Positions 8,531 through 17,760 of a DNA stretch of 64,000 nt are shown here, in pieces. Positions within the stretch are counted from its first letter, which is position 1; every line of letters begins with the position of its first letter. Position numbers and translations under genes: made by a program. The DNA is from Gammaproteobacteria bacterium (GTDB lineage: Bacteria; Pseudomonadota; Gammaproteobacteria; Pseudomonadales; Pseudohongiellaceae): NCBI GenBank assembly GCA_002706685.1, contig PALV01000022.1:176227-240226 (forward strand), in the 5' to 3' direction. The notes under the pieces are model-generated. The model was not told where the DNA came from. It did not search any database and saw only the letters and a program-made list of their open reading frames with translations.

Positions 8531-9217
8531 ATGGTTCTGGCAATACTGGGTCTGCTCCTGGCTGCGCTGGTGTTTGCACCCCAGCTTTGGGTCAAGCAGG
8601 TAATGCGCAAACATCATCGGGAAGTCCCCGACATGCCGGGTACGGGAGGAGAGCTTGCACAGCATCTGATTCAACGTTTTGCGCTGAACGGTATTGGCGT
8701 GGAAGAGACCGATGAGGGGCGCGATCATTTTGACCCGCAGGCGAAAATGGTTCGTCTTGGTCCGAGCAACTTCCACGGTCGATCCGTTACGGCGGTGGCT
8801 GTAGCCGCTCACGAAGTCGGACATGCTATTCAATTTCATCGCCGCGAGTCCGTCTTTGAACTGAGAAGCAAATATATGCCTATGGCGGCGCGGCTCAACA
8901 AGATGGGGATTGCCTTGATGTGGTCGGTACCGGTTGCCGCTTTGGTGCTGCGCTCGCCAATCGCCATTGGGACTGTCATCGGGCTGAGTGTGTTGCTGCA
9001 ACTGGCAGGCGCAATGGCCTACCTGATCGTGCTACCCGAGGAGTGGGATGCCAGTTTTAATAAGGCCTTACCCATACTGGTAGAAGGAGAATATCTGGAT
9101 GACTCCCAGATTCACAGTGCGCGGCAGGTACTGAAAGCGGCCGCGCTTACATACTTTGCTGGAGCGCTGGCCAGTGTCGTCAATATTGGCAGATGGTTGA
9201 TGGTGCTGCGTCGATAA
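8531..9217 (+). CDS. Membrane zinc metallopeptidase, YugP family
   Basis: The 228-residue protein has an N-terminal membrane segment (residues 1-20), the gluzincin motif HEVGH at 94-98, and two or three further hydrophobic segments in the C-terminal half (about 130-170 and 195-215). It belongs to the neutral zinc metallopeptidase family of Bacillus YugP, whose role is poorly known but probably in membrane protein quality control. The ATG at 8531 follows TGAGGAA. A near-consensus Fur box upstream suggests iron-dependent expression, which is unusual for this family. Confidence 0.85.
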   Translation: MVLAILGLLLAALVFAPQLWVKQVMRKHHREVPDMPGTGGELAQHLIQRFALNGIGVEETDEGRDHFDPQAKMVRLGPSNFHGRSVTAVAVAAHEVGHAIQFHRRESVFELRSKYMPMAARLNKMGIALMWSVPVAALVLRSPIAIGTVIGLSVLLQLAGAMAYLIVLPEEWDASFNKALPILVEGEYLDDSQIHSARQVLKAAALTYFAGALASVVNIGRWLMVLRR

Positions 9218-9325
9218 CTTTCAGAAGTTCTGCAAGAACTTTATTTATTTAAAGTGGTCTATCCATTGTGTCGATAATAAAAGTGACACCTGCGAGTTTT
9301 AAACGTCATCACGTCGGTACGTCGA

Positions 9326-9356
9326 ATGACGTAGTCGCTGGAACCATCTACGTCAT
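9326..9356. promoter_or_regulatory. Inverted repeat ATGACGTAG-N13-CTACGTCAT
   Basis: Two perfect complementary 9-base arms at 9326-9334 and 9348-9356 are separated by 13 bases. The word ATGACGTAG recurs at 19870-19878 upstream of urtA, within another inverted repeat with a 13-base spacer. A dimeric regulator shared by the receptor and the urea genes is a reasonable guess. Confidence 0.45.
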
Positions 9357-9600
9357 AGGCCTAATAAACTGGTATTTCTAAGTTAAACGCACCCCTTTTT
9401 AGTTGACGTATAAGTAAAAAAGCTAGTTAACCAATGAACGTAGAAATGAAATAATATAACTGCTCGTATCTCGCCTAAGTTATTGATTAGTAAAATAAAA
9501 TACAGCAAGTAATGCACAATAAAGTGGCTTCGCATATCCGCGTTGCCTCTTTTTGAAGCACGCTGTTTTCCTCGCGCACTCTTTCTGAACCATAAGCCTT

Positions 9601-9615
9601 TGATAATTATCATGA
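9601..9615. promoter_or_regulatory. Weak Fur-like site upstream of TonB receptor
   Basis: TGATAATTATCATGA matches 12 of 14 informative bases of the 7-1-7 Fur model and contains the palindrome GATAATTATC. It lies about 115 bases before the receptor start. It is weaker than the site at 8467 and could arise by chance in AT-rich DNA. Confidence 0.35.
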
Positions 9616-9728
9616 CTCATTAGCTGGTACGTAACTTGCTAAACCTCGTTCGATGATTTGAATTGACTCTGATCACGTCCTGGCAGGGAACGTATCAATT
9701 ACTGACTGTAATGAGGCTAATGAACGAT

Positions 9729-12700
9729 ATGAAGAAAACAACTACTACTGTACGACGTCAGCGACTTCACACTGCGATCGCGTTGCTGATGAGTGCGACT
9801 ACCGTGCCATCACTCTACGCACAAGAAGAGGCACCGCAGATTGAAGAGCTGGTCGTTACAGGCAGCCGTATTCAGAGAATGGATAACGCAACCTCTCCAC
9901 AGCCTCTGTCTGTGATCAGTGCCGATGATCTTACCAGCTCAGCAAGTATTGACATTGGCGAAGTGTTGAACGAGAACCCGGCCCTGCTGTCTTCTGTTAC
10001 CAGCACGGCATCAATTGGCAACTCGGCACAGAACGTTGGTCGCGCCAGTAACGTAGGTGGTAGTGCGCTCAACCTGCGCGGTCTGGGCTCCCAGCGTACT
10101 CTCACGCTGGTTAACGGACGGCGTCACGTGTCAGGTATCGAAGGTACCTCTTCTGTTGACGTCTCAACAATTCCTTCTGCCCTGATTGAACGTGTAGAAG
10201 TTCTGACCGGCGGCGCGTCTGCCGTATACGGTGCCGATGCGGTGACTGGTGTTGTCAACTTTGTTCTAAAGGACGACTTTGAAGGTGTAGACATCGACTT
10301 CCGAACTGGCATGTCCGGTGAGGGCGACGCGGAAACCAATAGCATACGTGCGCTGGTAGGCCGCAACTTTGATGCGAACCGTGGCAACGTCAACCTGTCA
10401 CTGCAGCACGATTATTCAGCGGGTCTGCGAGCTGGCGATCGTGATTTCCTTGCGAACGGAGGCCGCGCAACGGGCGATGTCAACCCTCTGCTGCGATTCC
10501 AGAAGGGTGACATTGATCCCAGCACAATGCCTAACCTGGCGCGCTACTACAACTTTGACAATACTGGCCGATATCCGTTCGGCGCACGTATTCCGACAGC
10601 AACAGCTTTTGGCAACAGTTATAATTCTGCCTTCGGCTCGCAACCTACTTTGACCTCAGCTGAACAGGCGCTTCTGGATCGCATTAACTCAGCGACACCA
10701 CGCGCATTGCTGCCAGGTCGAACCTTTAACATCACTTCTCCTTACGGTGTGGTCGCACTGGGTGACTTTGGTACCACGATAGGTTTGGGTCAGGAACCAG
10801 ACCTGGACGGCAACGGCATTGGTGACTGTCTGGACAGCTTCACTGGTTACAACTCTAGCCTGGACGGCACGGCTTCGTTCGGCGCAGCCGGTGGTTGCTG
10901 GATTATTGGTGAAGATGGCAGTCTGAATACGTATCAGGACGGCCTGGTGGCAGGTAACTTCAACCAGTTTGGTGCGGCTGGTTCCTATATCGCGCCGAAC
11001 CGCCCGTTTGTTATCCCTGAGGATACCAAGTGGGCTGTAAACCTGAACGCCAACTATGATCTTACTCCAACCGCAACAGCGTTCGTCGAAACCAAGTTCG
11101 TTCGTCATGATGTGACTTTCGGCGGCGGTGGCAACCAGGCAACCGACTTGTTGTATGGTGCCCCTGACAATCCCTTCCTGCCTGCACAGCTGGCGCCATT
11201 TGCCACTAATCCCGGCGTGGGCTTCGTTGGACCGGGCGGACTTTACATTTCACGTGACTCAGACGACTGGGGGCACAATGAGTCCTACAACGAGCGTACC
11301 ACCTATCGTCTGGTAACCGGTCTGCGCGGCAGCCTGGACGAGCTGGGTCTGGATTACGAAGTGTCTGCAAACTACGGTAAGTTTGAACGTACAATGGAGT
11401 CTCCGTTCACGCCGATTACTGACCGCTTCTTTGCAGCCATCGACGTGACAACTGACCCGGCAACAGGTCAGCCGGTTTGTCGTTCGGATCTGGATCCGAC
11501 TGCCTACCCGCGTACCACACCCTTTAACTTCCCCGCCTATCTGGGTGGTCGTGCGGTGTCGCCGTTCTTCACCTTCTCTCCTGGTGACGGCCAGTGCCAG
11601 CCAGCCAATATTTGGGGCGGCAAAGGCTCAATCAGTCAGGAAGCCATCGACTTTTTCTCTTACACGCGTACAGTTGAAGAAAGTATTGAGCAGTCTGTTG
11701 TAATGGGTTTTGTTAGCGGCTCCAGCGCCAACTGGTTCTCACTGCAAGGCGGCCCTGTTTCTTTTGCTGCCGGTGGTGAATGGCGCGAAGAGAAAAGCTC
11801 ACAGTCCTTCGACAGCTACGATCAGGGCATCATCTCGGTCAGTGGGGTAACCCCGCAGGGCACCAGCTTCAGTCCGGGAGACTGGGTAGGTGACGTTAGT
11901 GCCGCAAAGAGTCTGGGAAGCTCACCCGGTAACCGGCTGCTGAATACCAGTGCCAAGTACGATGTGTGGGATATGTTTGTGGAAGCAGAACTGCCCATTC
12001 TGGCCGGTCTGCCCCTGGCAGAGACACTGACAGTTGATGCGGCTTTCCGTCGTGCTGACTATTCGACCTTTGGTAGCAACGATACTTACAGTGTTGGCGG
12101 TGTCTGGGCGCCGATCATGGACTTCCGTATCCGGGCCAATTACAGTGAAGCGGTTCGCGTTCCCAACCTGTTTGAACTGTTTTCGCCAGAGCAGGGCCAA
12201 AGCTTCCGTCCCAATGATCCCTGTGATGCATCGCAGATTGCCAGTGGTCCGAATCCGGCCCTGCGTCAGGCCAACTGTGTCGCTGACTTGACCGCGAATG
12301 GTGTGCAGGAATCGAAAATCTTCGACGGCAATGGCAATTACATTTTCGTAGACCCGCTGTCAGCCGGTTTCCCGGGTGTCGTTGGGGGTAACCCAAATCT
12401 GAAGCCGGAGATTGCTACCACGGAGACGGTTGGCTTTGTATTCCAGCCGCGATTCCTGGAAGGTTTCACGATGAGCATGGATTACTGGAACATCGAAATT
12501 GAGGAAGCGATTGCCGAAATTTCTTCTCAGAACATTGTGAACAGCTGCTATGACGCGGCATCAATCAACAACCCGTTCTGTGAATTGATTCAGCGTAACA
12601 GCACTCCAACATCAGCACAGTCCGGCGGTTTTGTCTTCCTTCGTCAAACCCAGCTGAACTTTGGTGAAGCGTTGGCAGAAGGTGTTGACTTGAACCTGTC

Positions 12701-13148
12701 TTACCGCTTCCAGCTCGCCGACTACAACATCTCGCTGAGCACCAATGTGACAAAACAGCTGAAGCTTGACTTCGTCGAGCCCACCAACCCGGGCGAAGAA
12801 GCTGTCATTGACGAAGACCTGTTGGAGATGCGTTCGCCAGAATATGCTGGACAGTTGTCTGCCAGTGTTGGTCGCGACAACTGGAGTATCAGCCTGCGAT
12901 CGCAGTATCTGAGTGAGATGGCGCTGACAGGCCCAATTGAGACTGCAGTTCAGAACTACGGTGAAGGCATTTTCACTGACGAGTTCTACTCACACAACCT
13001 GTCGGGTAACTACCAGTTCAACGATACCGTGCGTTTCTATGGTGGTATCAGCAACATTACCGATGAAAAACCGTTCATAACCGAACGTGCCTATCCAGTG
13101 AGCCCGGTTGGCCGCTCGTACTTCCTGGGTATTAACGTCGCACTCTGA
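9729..13148 (+). CDS. TonB-dependent outer-membrane receptor
   Basis: I chose the ATG at 9729 (MKKTTTTVRRQRLH...), which starts a standard signal peptide cleaved near ...PSLYAQ; ATG 9720 is also possible and the frame is open from 9663. The protein is about 1139 residues. EELVVTGSRIQRM just after the signal is a TonB-box-like segment. The plug domain follows (LNLRGLGSQRTLTLVNGRR, VEVLTGGASAVYGADAV), then a 22-strand barrel. It resembles the large receptors of marine gammaproteobacteria often assigned to peptides or polymers, but the substrate cannot be read from sequence. The upstream Fur-like site would favour iron, while the downstream ureohydrolases favour a nitrogen compound. Confidence 0.93.
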   Translation: MKKTTTTVRRQRLHTAIALLMSATTVPSLYAQEEAPQIEELVVTGSRIQRMDNATSPQPLSVISADDLTSSASIDIGEVLNENPALLSSVTSTASIGNSAQNVGRASNVGGSALNLRGLGSQRTLTLVNGRRHVSGIEGTSSVDVSTIPSALIERVEVLTGGASAVYGADAVTGVVNFVLKDDFEGVDIDFRTGMSGEGDAETNSIRALVGRNFDANRGNVNLSLQHDYSAGLRAGDRDFLANGGRATGDVNPLLRFQKGDIDPSTMPNLARYYNFDNTGRYPFGARIPTATAFGNSYNSAFGSQPTLTSAEQALLDRINSATPRALLPGRTFNITSPYGVVALGDFGTTIGLGQEPDLDGNGIGDCLDSFTGYNSSLDGTASFGAAGGCWIIGEDGSLNTYQDGLVAGNFNQFGAAGSYIAPNRPFVIPEDTKWAVNLNANYDLTPTATAFVETKFVRHDVTFGGGGNQATDLLYGAPDNPFLPAQLAPFATNPGVGFVGPGGLYISRDSDDWGHNESYNERTTYRLVTGLRGSLDELGLDYEVSANYGKFERTMESPFTPITDRFFAAIDVTTDPATGQPVCRSDLDPTAYPRTTPFNFPAYLGGRAVSPFFTFSPGDGQCQPANIWGGKGSISQEAIDFFSYTRTVEESIEQSVVMGFVSGSSANWFSLQGGPVSFAAGGEWREEKSSQSFDSYDQGIISVSGVTPQGTSFSPGDWVGDVSAAKSLGSSPGNRLLNTSAKYDVWDMFVEAELPILAGLPLAETLTVDAAFRRADYSTFGSNDTYSVGGVWAPIMDFRIRANYSEAVRVPNLFELFSPEQGQSFRPNDPCDASQIASGPNPALRQANCVADLTANGVQESKIFDGNGNYIFVDPLSAGFPGVVGGNPNLKPEIATTETVGFVFQPRFLEGFTMSMDYWNIEIEEAIAEISSQNIVNSCYDAASINNPFCELIQRNSTPTSAQSGGFVFLRQTQLNFGEALAEGVDLNLSYRFQLADYNISLSTNVTKQLKLDFVEPTNPGEEAVIDEDLLEMRSPEYAGQLSASVGRDNWSISLRSQYLSEMALTGPIETAVQNYGEGIFTDEFYSHNLSGNYQFNDTVRFYGGISNITDEKPFITERAYPVSPVGRSYFLGINVAL

Positions 13149-13170
13149 TAGAGCCTCTCCTGGTGCTACT

Positions 13171-13220
13171 GCCCGCCGCTGCCAACTCACCTGTTTATCG
13201 GTGAGTTGGCAGCGGCGGGC
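13171..13220. terminator. Perfect 21-bp hairpin between receptor and ureohydrolase genes
   Basis: Arms 13171-13191 and 13200-13220 pair without mismatch around an 8-base loop (TGTTTATC). There is no T-run after it, so simple intrinsic termination is uncertain. It could be a partial terminator, a 3'-end stabiliser that raises receptor mRNA over the downstream operon, or a protein-binding site. Confidence 0.6.
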
Positions 13221-13282
13221 GAGTGGTTTCCGGCTTACCAGCCTCAGCGCAGTCGGCTGCGGATATAAAGCAAGGATAAAAG

Positions 13283-14752
13283 ATGACAACAAAAAAAAAT
13301 CAAAAAAATATTTGCAGGCACATGCGCCTGTTACTCCAACTAACTCTCAGCAGCGCTCTTCTGCTGGGCCAGTTTGCCAAGGCACAGACTGAAGAAGAGA
13401 CTGATCAGCCCGAACTGGTTGAGTTTCCTGTCTCGCTTGACAGTCGGCTGAGTCTGCTCACAGAAGAAGAGTTGGAATTTCTACGCACCCCCCGAAACAC
13501 TCGCTCCTACGCCGAAGACCTTGATCAGCTGGTTGAGCAGATAGAAAAGCGCTCCGCGGATGAGGTAAAGGCCTATGTGGAGGCCATGATATGGGTACGT
13601 GATCAGCGTGGCTTTCAGGAAGGCGAAGACCTCGACCACATACCACTAAATACCGACACCCCCGAATTTAATGCCTGGAAAGTCAGGCGCCCCCGCAGTT
13701 TTGACCCAGAGCGCGAACCAGGCCCCATCAGCCTCGGGCGCTATATGCGTGGTAACGGCGGTATCCCGACATTCGCCGGTGCGCCTGTTGCACTGACGCC
13801 AGAAGATCTGATCGCCGGTGAAGTAGACGTGGCCTTTGTGGGTGCGCCACTAAATATGGGGTCCGGCTGGCGCGGTGCGCAGCACGGACCACTGGCGCTG
13901 CGAACGATGGGTCGTATGAGTGGCAATGACCAGTACACGCAGGTTAACGCGGGGTCTGTGTTGAATATCGTCGACTACGGAGACATTGCCATCGATAACG
14001 ACAGCACCGAGCGCAGTATGGAACATGTACGTGAAGTGGTGCGCGAAATTGTTGAGACAGGTGCCATTCCATTCATTATTGGTGGTGACCATTCTCTGGA
14101 GTATCCCAACGTGGCAGCACTTGTGGATGTCTTTGGTGTCGGCAATCTGGGCGTTATTCACTTTGATGCGCACTACGATGTCGGCCGTGATCGTGCCCAC
14201 CTGATTGACCACGGGGCACCCATTTATCGATTGCTCAATGAAGGACTGATAACTGGCGCTGACTACATCCAGGTCGGACTGCGAGCAAATAGTCCTAACG
14301 AAAGCATTTTTCGCTGGATGCGCGAGGAAGGTTTCAAGTATCACACTATGGCCGAAGTGGAAAAATACGGCTGGGACTATGTACTGGAACGAGTACTGGC
14401 AGAAGCCAAGGGTGACGGACGTAAACTCTATATCTCATTCGATGTTGATGTGCTGGATCCTTCTTATACGTCGGCGACCGGAACACCGGTGTCTGGCGGC
14501 ATCACACCACGTGAGGCAATACCGATCGTGCGTCGCCTTTGTGCGGAATCCAATGTGGTGGGTTTTGACCTGGTCGAAGTCGCGCCCGAGCTGGATCCGA
14601 CCTACGTTACAACTCTTCACAGTGCTGCCATTGCTAAAGCCTGCCTGACAGGCGTGGCGATGCGACGACTTGAATTGACAGAACCACATTATCTTAACCC
14701 TGTATCGCTGGATCACGCTCAGGACGATTACCACGAGGAGAATCAACAATGA
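13283..14752 (+). CDS. Exported ureohydrolase (arginase/agmatinase family), copy 1
   Basis: The 489-residue protein hydrolyses a guanidino group to release urea, judging by family. A Sec signal (hydrophobic core at about 16-32, cleavage after AKAQ) puts it in the periplasm, whereas ordinary arginases and agmatinases are cytoplasmic. About 150 residues precede the catalytic fold, which starts near GIPTFAGAP at 160. All six metal ligands are present: His270 (GGDHS), Asp295, His297 and Asp299 (FDAHYD), Asp387 and Asp389 (SFDVDVLDP). The substrate is unknown; arginine, agmatine, guanidinobutyrate or guanidine are candidates. First of three tandem paralogues; its stop overlaps the next start by four bases. 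Confidence 0.88.
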   Translation: MTTKKNQKNICRHMRLLLQLTLSSALLLGQFAKAQTEEETDQPELVEFPVSLDSRLSLLTEEELEFLRTPRNTRSYAEDLDQLVEQIEKRSADEVKAYVEAMIWVRDQRGFQEGEDLDHIPLNTDTPEFNAWKVRRPRSFDPEREPGPISLGRYMRGNGGIPTFAGAPVALTPEDLIAGEVDVAFVGAPLNMGSGWRGAQHGPLALRTMGRMSGNDQYTQVNAGSVLNIVDYGDIAIDNDSTERSMEHVREVVREIVETGAIPFIIGGDHSLEYPNVAALVDVFGVGNLGVIHFDAHYDVGRDRAHLIDHGAPIYRLLNEGLITGADYIQVGLRANSPNESIFRWMREEGFKYHTMAEVEKYGWDYVLERVLAEAKGDGRKLYISFDVDVLDPSYTSATGTPVSGGITPREAIPIVRRLCAESNVVGFDLVEVAPELDPTYVTTLHSAAIAKACLTGVAMRRLELTEPHYLNPVSLDHAQDDYHEENQQ

Positions 14753-16191
14753 AGTGCTCAAAAATGAAGTACGTGGCGATGGTCGGTGCAAGTATGTGTC
14801 TGTTCCTTGGAGCCTGTGCCAGCACAACTTCCAGCTCCAGTTCGGTGATGTTGTCATCGTCGGAGCCGACGCCCGACGCAGTGGCGATGCCGGAAAGTGT
14901 TGCCGATAAATTGGCGATTTTGACACCTGAGCAGCGCAGCTTTTTACGCGGGACCGAACCACTGCGGATTGTCGCGTCTCGCGAAAAACTGATGCAGGAG
15001 CTGGACAGCCGCACGCCAGAGCAGATTGCACTTTATGTGTCCGATATGATGCAGGCGCTGGATGAATTTGCCTACGACCCTGAGCGCGACATGGGGCAGA
15101 TTCCACTTAACCCCGAAGCAACCGGATTCAACAGCTGGAAGATTGTTCGTCCTGAAGCCTTGTGGGAGCGACGCCGTACTCCGGGTCCTTTCAGTGTCTC
15201 GCGATATATTCACCAGTGGGGTGGCATTCCCACCTTTGCTGGTGCGCCAGTCGCTATTACGCCTGCAGACCTGGTTGCTGGAAAAGTTGATATTGCCATC
15301 TCCGGTATTCCCCAGAGTATGAGCAGTGGCTCACGCGATGCACGTAACGGTCCCGAAACACTGCGCGCGATGAGTGGTATAGCCGACTCCAACGTGCATG
15401 CCCTGATTGATCCTATGGCAGTGCTCAACGTTGTCGATTATGGTGACTTTAACGTCGACCGCATGAGTGTGGAGCGCAGCATTGGTCATATCACCGAGCA
15501 GGTAACTCTGTTGGCAGAGACGGGGGCTGTCCCGTTCCTGGTCGGCGGTGACCATTCCGTGATGTATCCGACAGTGAAGGCTGTCAAGACTGCGATGGGA
15601 GATCAGGAACTGACCGTTGTTCATCTCGGTGCGCACTATAACGCCGAGCCGACTCGCGCACACCGCCTGTCAGATCGTGATGCCGTCTATCGTCTGATGG
15701 ACGAACAGATTATCAGTGGTGAAAACCTGATCCAGGTGGGGCTGCGCGGACCACAACCCACACGCGATGCCTTTATGTGGATGCGGGAGAAAGGAATCAA
15801 ATATCACACTATGGCAGAAGTCGAGCTTCGTGGCTGGGACTCGGTGATGAATCGTGTCATTGACGAGGCAAAAGACTCTGGCAATCCAGTTTACATTTCA
15901 TTTGATGTCAGCATTTTTGATCCCTCAGCAGTTTCTGGTATAGGTCGCGCTGTTCCTGGTGGTCTGACCGTACGCGAGCTTCAGCCATTGCTGCGCCGTT
16001 TGTGCGCGGAAACTCAGATCGCCGGATTTGAACTGATGGACCTGGCCCCGATGCTGGACTTCAGCTATGTCAGCGCCATGAATGCCAATGCCATGTTGAA
16101 CGCCTGTCTGACGGGTGTGGCGATGCGAAAAAGTGGACTGACCGAGGAAAACTACCTGGATCCGATAGCGGTGGATCATGGTCAGGACTGA
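14749..16191 (+). CDS. Lipoprotein ureohydrolase paralogue with lost metal ligands, copy 2
   Basis: This 480-residue paralogue aligns end to end with its neighbours but starts with a lipoprotein signal, LFLGAC with Cys23, and a Ser-rich tether. Three of the six metal ligands are changed: the FDAHYD motif reads LGAHYN (Gly294, Asn298), and the SFDVDVLDP motif reads SFDVSIFDP (Ser388). His269, His296 and Asp386 remain. It should not bind the two-metal centre and is probably inactive. The frame is intact and conserved in length, so a structural or regulatory role, for instance anchoring the active copies to the outer membrane, is more likely than decay. Its start overlaps copy 1 (ATGA). Confidence 0.88.
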   Translation: MKCSKMKYVAMVGASMCLFLGACASTTSSSSSVMLSSSEPTPDAVAMPESVADKLAILTPEQRSFLRGTEPLRIVASREKLMQELDSRTPEQIALYVSDMMQALDEFAYDPERDMGQIPLNPEATGFNSWKIVRPEALWERRRTPGPFSVSRYIHQWGGIPTFAGAPVAITPADLVAGKVDIAISGIPQSMSSGSRDARNGPETLRAMSGIADSNVHALIDPMAVLNVVDYGDFNVDRMSVERSIGHITEQVTLLAETGAVPFLVGGDHSVMYPTVKAVKTAMGDQELTVVHLGAHYNAEPTRAHRLSDRDAVYRLMDEQIISGENLIQVGLRGPQPTRDAFMWMREKGIKYHTMAEVELRGWDSVMNRVIDEAKDSGNPVYISFDVSIFDPSAVSGIGRAVPGGLTVRELQPLLRRLCAETQIAGFELMDLAPMLDFSYVSAMNANAMLNACLTGVAMRKSGLTEENYLDPIAVDHGQD

Positions 16192-16245
16192 TTGCAGATA
16201 CAGGGTGAATCGCCAAACGTGTTTCAACATTGACAGGTATTCAGT

Positions 16246-17733
16246 ATGAACTTTGAATTAACAAAAACGCGTTTTTCCTGTCGGGCCATGCTGCTGTCGG
16301 CACTATGTCTGTCCGCTTTGCTTTCCTGGCAGTCAGGCCATGCACAGTCTTCAGAGGAAGCCGAAGAAGAGCCGGAACCGATTGAGTTTCCCAGTAACCT
16401 GGCCGACCGACTGGCGCCTCTGACTGAGGAAGAGATGGCTTTTCTGTCGGATCCGTCGATGACCCGTTCCTATGCGGAGACTCCAGAGGAGCTGTTTGAA
16501 GCGCTGGAAAAACGCAGCCCGGAGGAAGTGAAGGCCTACGTTCAGGCGATGATGTGGGTTCGGGAACAGCGCCCCTTTCAGGAAGGTGTGGATGAGGCGT
16601 TTATCCCTTTGAATATTGATTCACCTGATTTTAATGCCTGGACAGTCAGACGTCCCCGCAGTTTCGACCCCGAGCGTGAGGATGGTCCCATCAGTCTGGG
16701 CCGGTACATGGGGGGTAATGGGGGCATTCCAACCTTTGCCGGCGCACCGGTAGCCCTGACGCCAGAGGATCTGGCCGCAGGTGATGTGGACGTCGCCATC
16801 GTGGGTGCACCACTGAACATGGGCTCTGGCTGGCGTGATGCCGATCATGGCCCACTGGCTCTGCGTCTGCGTGGCGGTATGGCCGGTAACGACCAGTACA
16901 CCCAGGTCAATGCCAGTTCCGTGCTGAATATCGTCGATTATGGCGATATTGCCATCGACAACGACAGTACCGAGCGTAGCATGCAGCATGTGCGCGAAGT
17001 GGTCAGAGAAATTGCCAATACCGGCGCCATTCCGTTCATCATTGGGGGTGACCACTCTCTGGAATACCCCAACGTGGCTGCCATGGTAGATGTTTATGGC
17101 AAGGGAAACGTCGGAGTGATCCATTTTGATGCACACTACGACGTTGGCCGCGACAGTCCTCACTATATTTCACACGGTCAGCCTATCTATCGACTGCTGC
17201 GTGAGGATCTGATCACCGGTGCGGACTACATTCAGGTGGGCCTGAGATCGGGCAGCCCGAATGAGCGCATCTACCGCTGGATGCGTGAAGAGGGCTTTAA
17301 ATACCACTCCATGGCTGAGGTTGAGCGCTACGGCTGGGACTACGTCATGGAGCGTGTGCTGGCTGAAGCCAAAGGTGATGGCCGCTATCTTTATATTTCC
17401 TTCGATGTGGATGTGCTCGATCCCTCCTATATCGCCGGTACTGGCACGCCAGTTGCAGGAGGTATGACACCGCGTGAGTCGATACCGATAATCCGTCGCC
17501 TGTGTGCGGAAGACCAGGTAATCGGCTTCGATCTGGTTGAAGTGGCGCCCGCACTTGACCCGGCCTATACAACGGCACTGCACAGCGCAGCTATTGTTAA
17601 AGCCTGTCTGACGGGAATCGCAATGCGGGCGGAAGGTATTGATGAGCCTCACTACCTCAATCCGGTATCCCTCGACCACGCACAGGATGACTATCACGCC
17701 AGGAACGCGCCCGATGAATCTGCCGAGCCTTAA
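16246..17733 (+). CDS. Exported ureohydrolase (arginase/agmatinase family), copy 3
   Basis: This 495-residue protein is very close to copy 1, with the same numbering of the active site: His270, Asp295, His297, Asp299, Asp387 and Asp389 all present. The Sec signal has its hydrophobic core at about 15-28 with cleavage after GHAQ near residue 34, followed by an acidic stretch of Glu residues. It follows copy 2 by 54 bases. Two near-identical active copies flanking an inactive one suggest a mixed oligomer; family members are usually trimers or hexamers. Signal, length and order point to periplasmic urea release, feeding the urea importer downstream. Confidence 0.88.
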   Translation: MNFELTKTRFSCRAMLLSALCLSALLSWQSGHAQSSEEAEEEPEPIEFPSNLADRLAPLTEEEMAFLSDPSMTRSYAETPEELFEALEKRSPEEVKAYVQAMMWVREQRPFQEGVDEAFIPLNIDSPDFNAWTVRRPRSFDPEREDGPISLGRYMGGNGGIPTFAGAPVALTPEDLAAGDVDVAIVGAPLNMGSGWRDADHGPLALRLRGGMAGNDQYTQVNASSVLNIVDYGDIAIDNDSTERSMQHVREVVREIANTGAIPFIIGGDHSLEYPNVAAMVDVYGKGNVGVIHFDAHYDVGRDSPHYISHGQPIYRLLREDLITGADYIQVGLRSGSPNERIYRWMREEGFKYHSMAEVERYGWDYVMERVLAEAKGDGRYLYISFDVDVLDPSYIAGTGTPVAGGMTPRESIPIIRRLCAEDQVIGFDLVEVAPALDPAYTTALHSAAIVKACLTGIAMRAEGIDEPHYLNPVSLDHAQDDYHARNAPDESAEP

Positions 17734-17760
17734 CAGGGCTCGGCGTGCAGGAGAGAGTTA

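Larger units (their letters stand above)
9218..9728. other. Long AT-rich upstream region of the TonB receptor
   Basis: About 510 bases without a convincing gene, clearly richer in A+T than the flanks. It holds a 9-bp inverted repeat at 9326-9356 and a Fur-like sequence at 9601-9615, each listed separately. A minus-strand frame at 9383-9613 is open but looks non-coding. The length and composition suggest a complex control region or a remnant of inserted DNA. Confidence 0.5.

Noticed and set aside
9383..9613. 76-codon open frame on the minus strand in the AT-rich region
   Set aside because: Composition follows AT-rich DNA, no convincing ribosome site, no recognisable motif, and it overlaps the probable control region of the TonB receptor.
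14749..16191. Calling the middle ureohydrolase copy a pseudogene
   Set aside because: The frame is intact, it has a functional-looking lipoprotein signal and it is translationally coupled to copy 1, so loss of metal ligands looks like repurposing and not decay.
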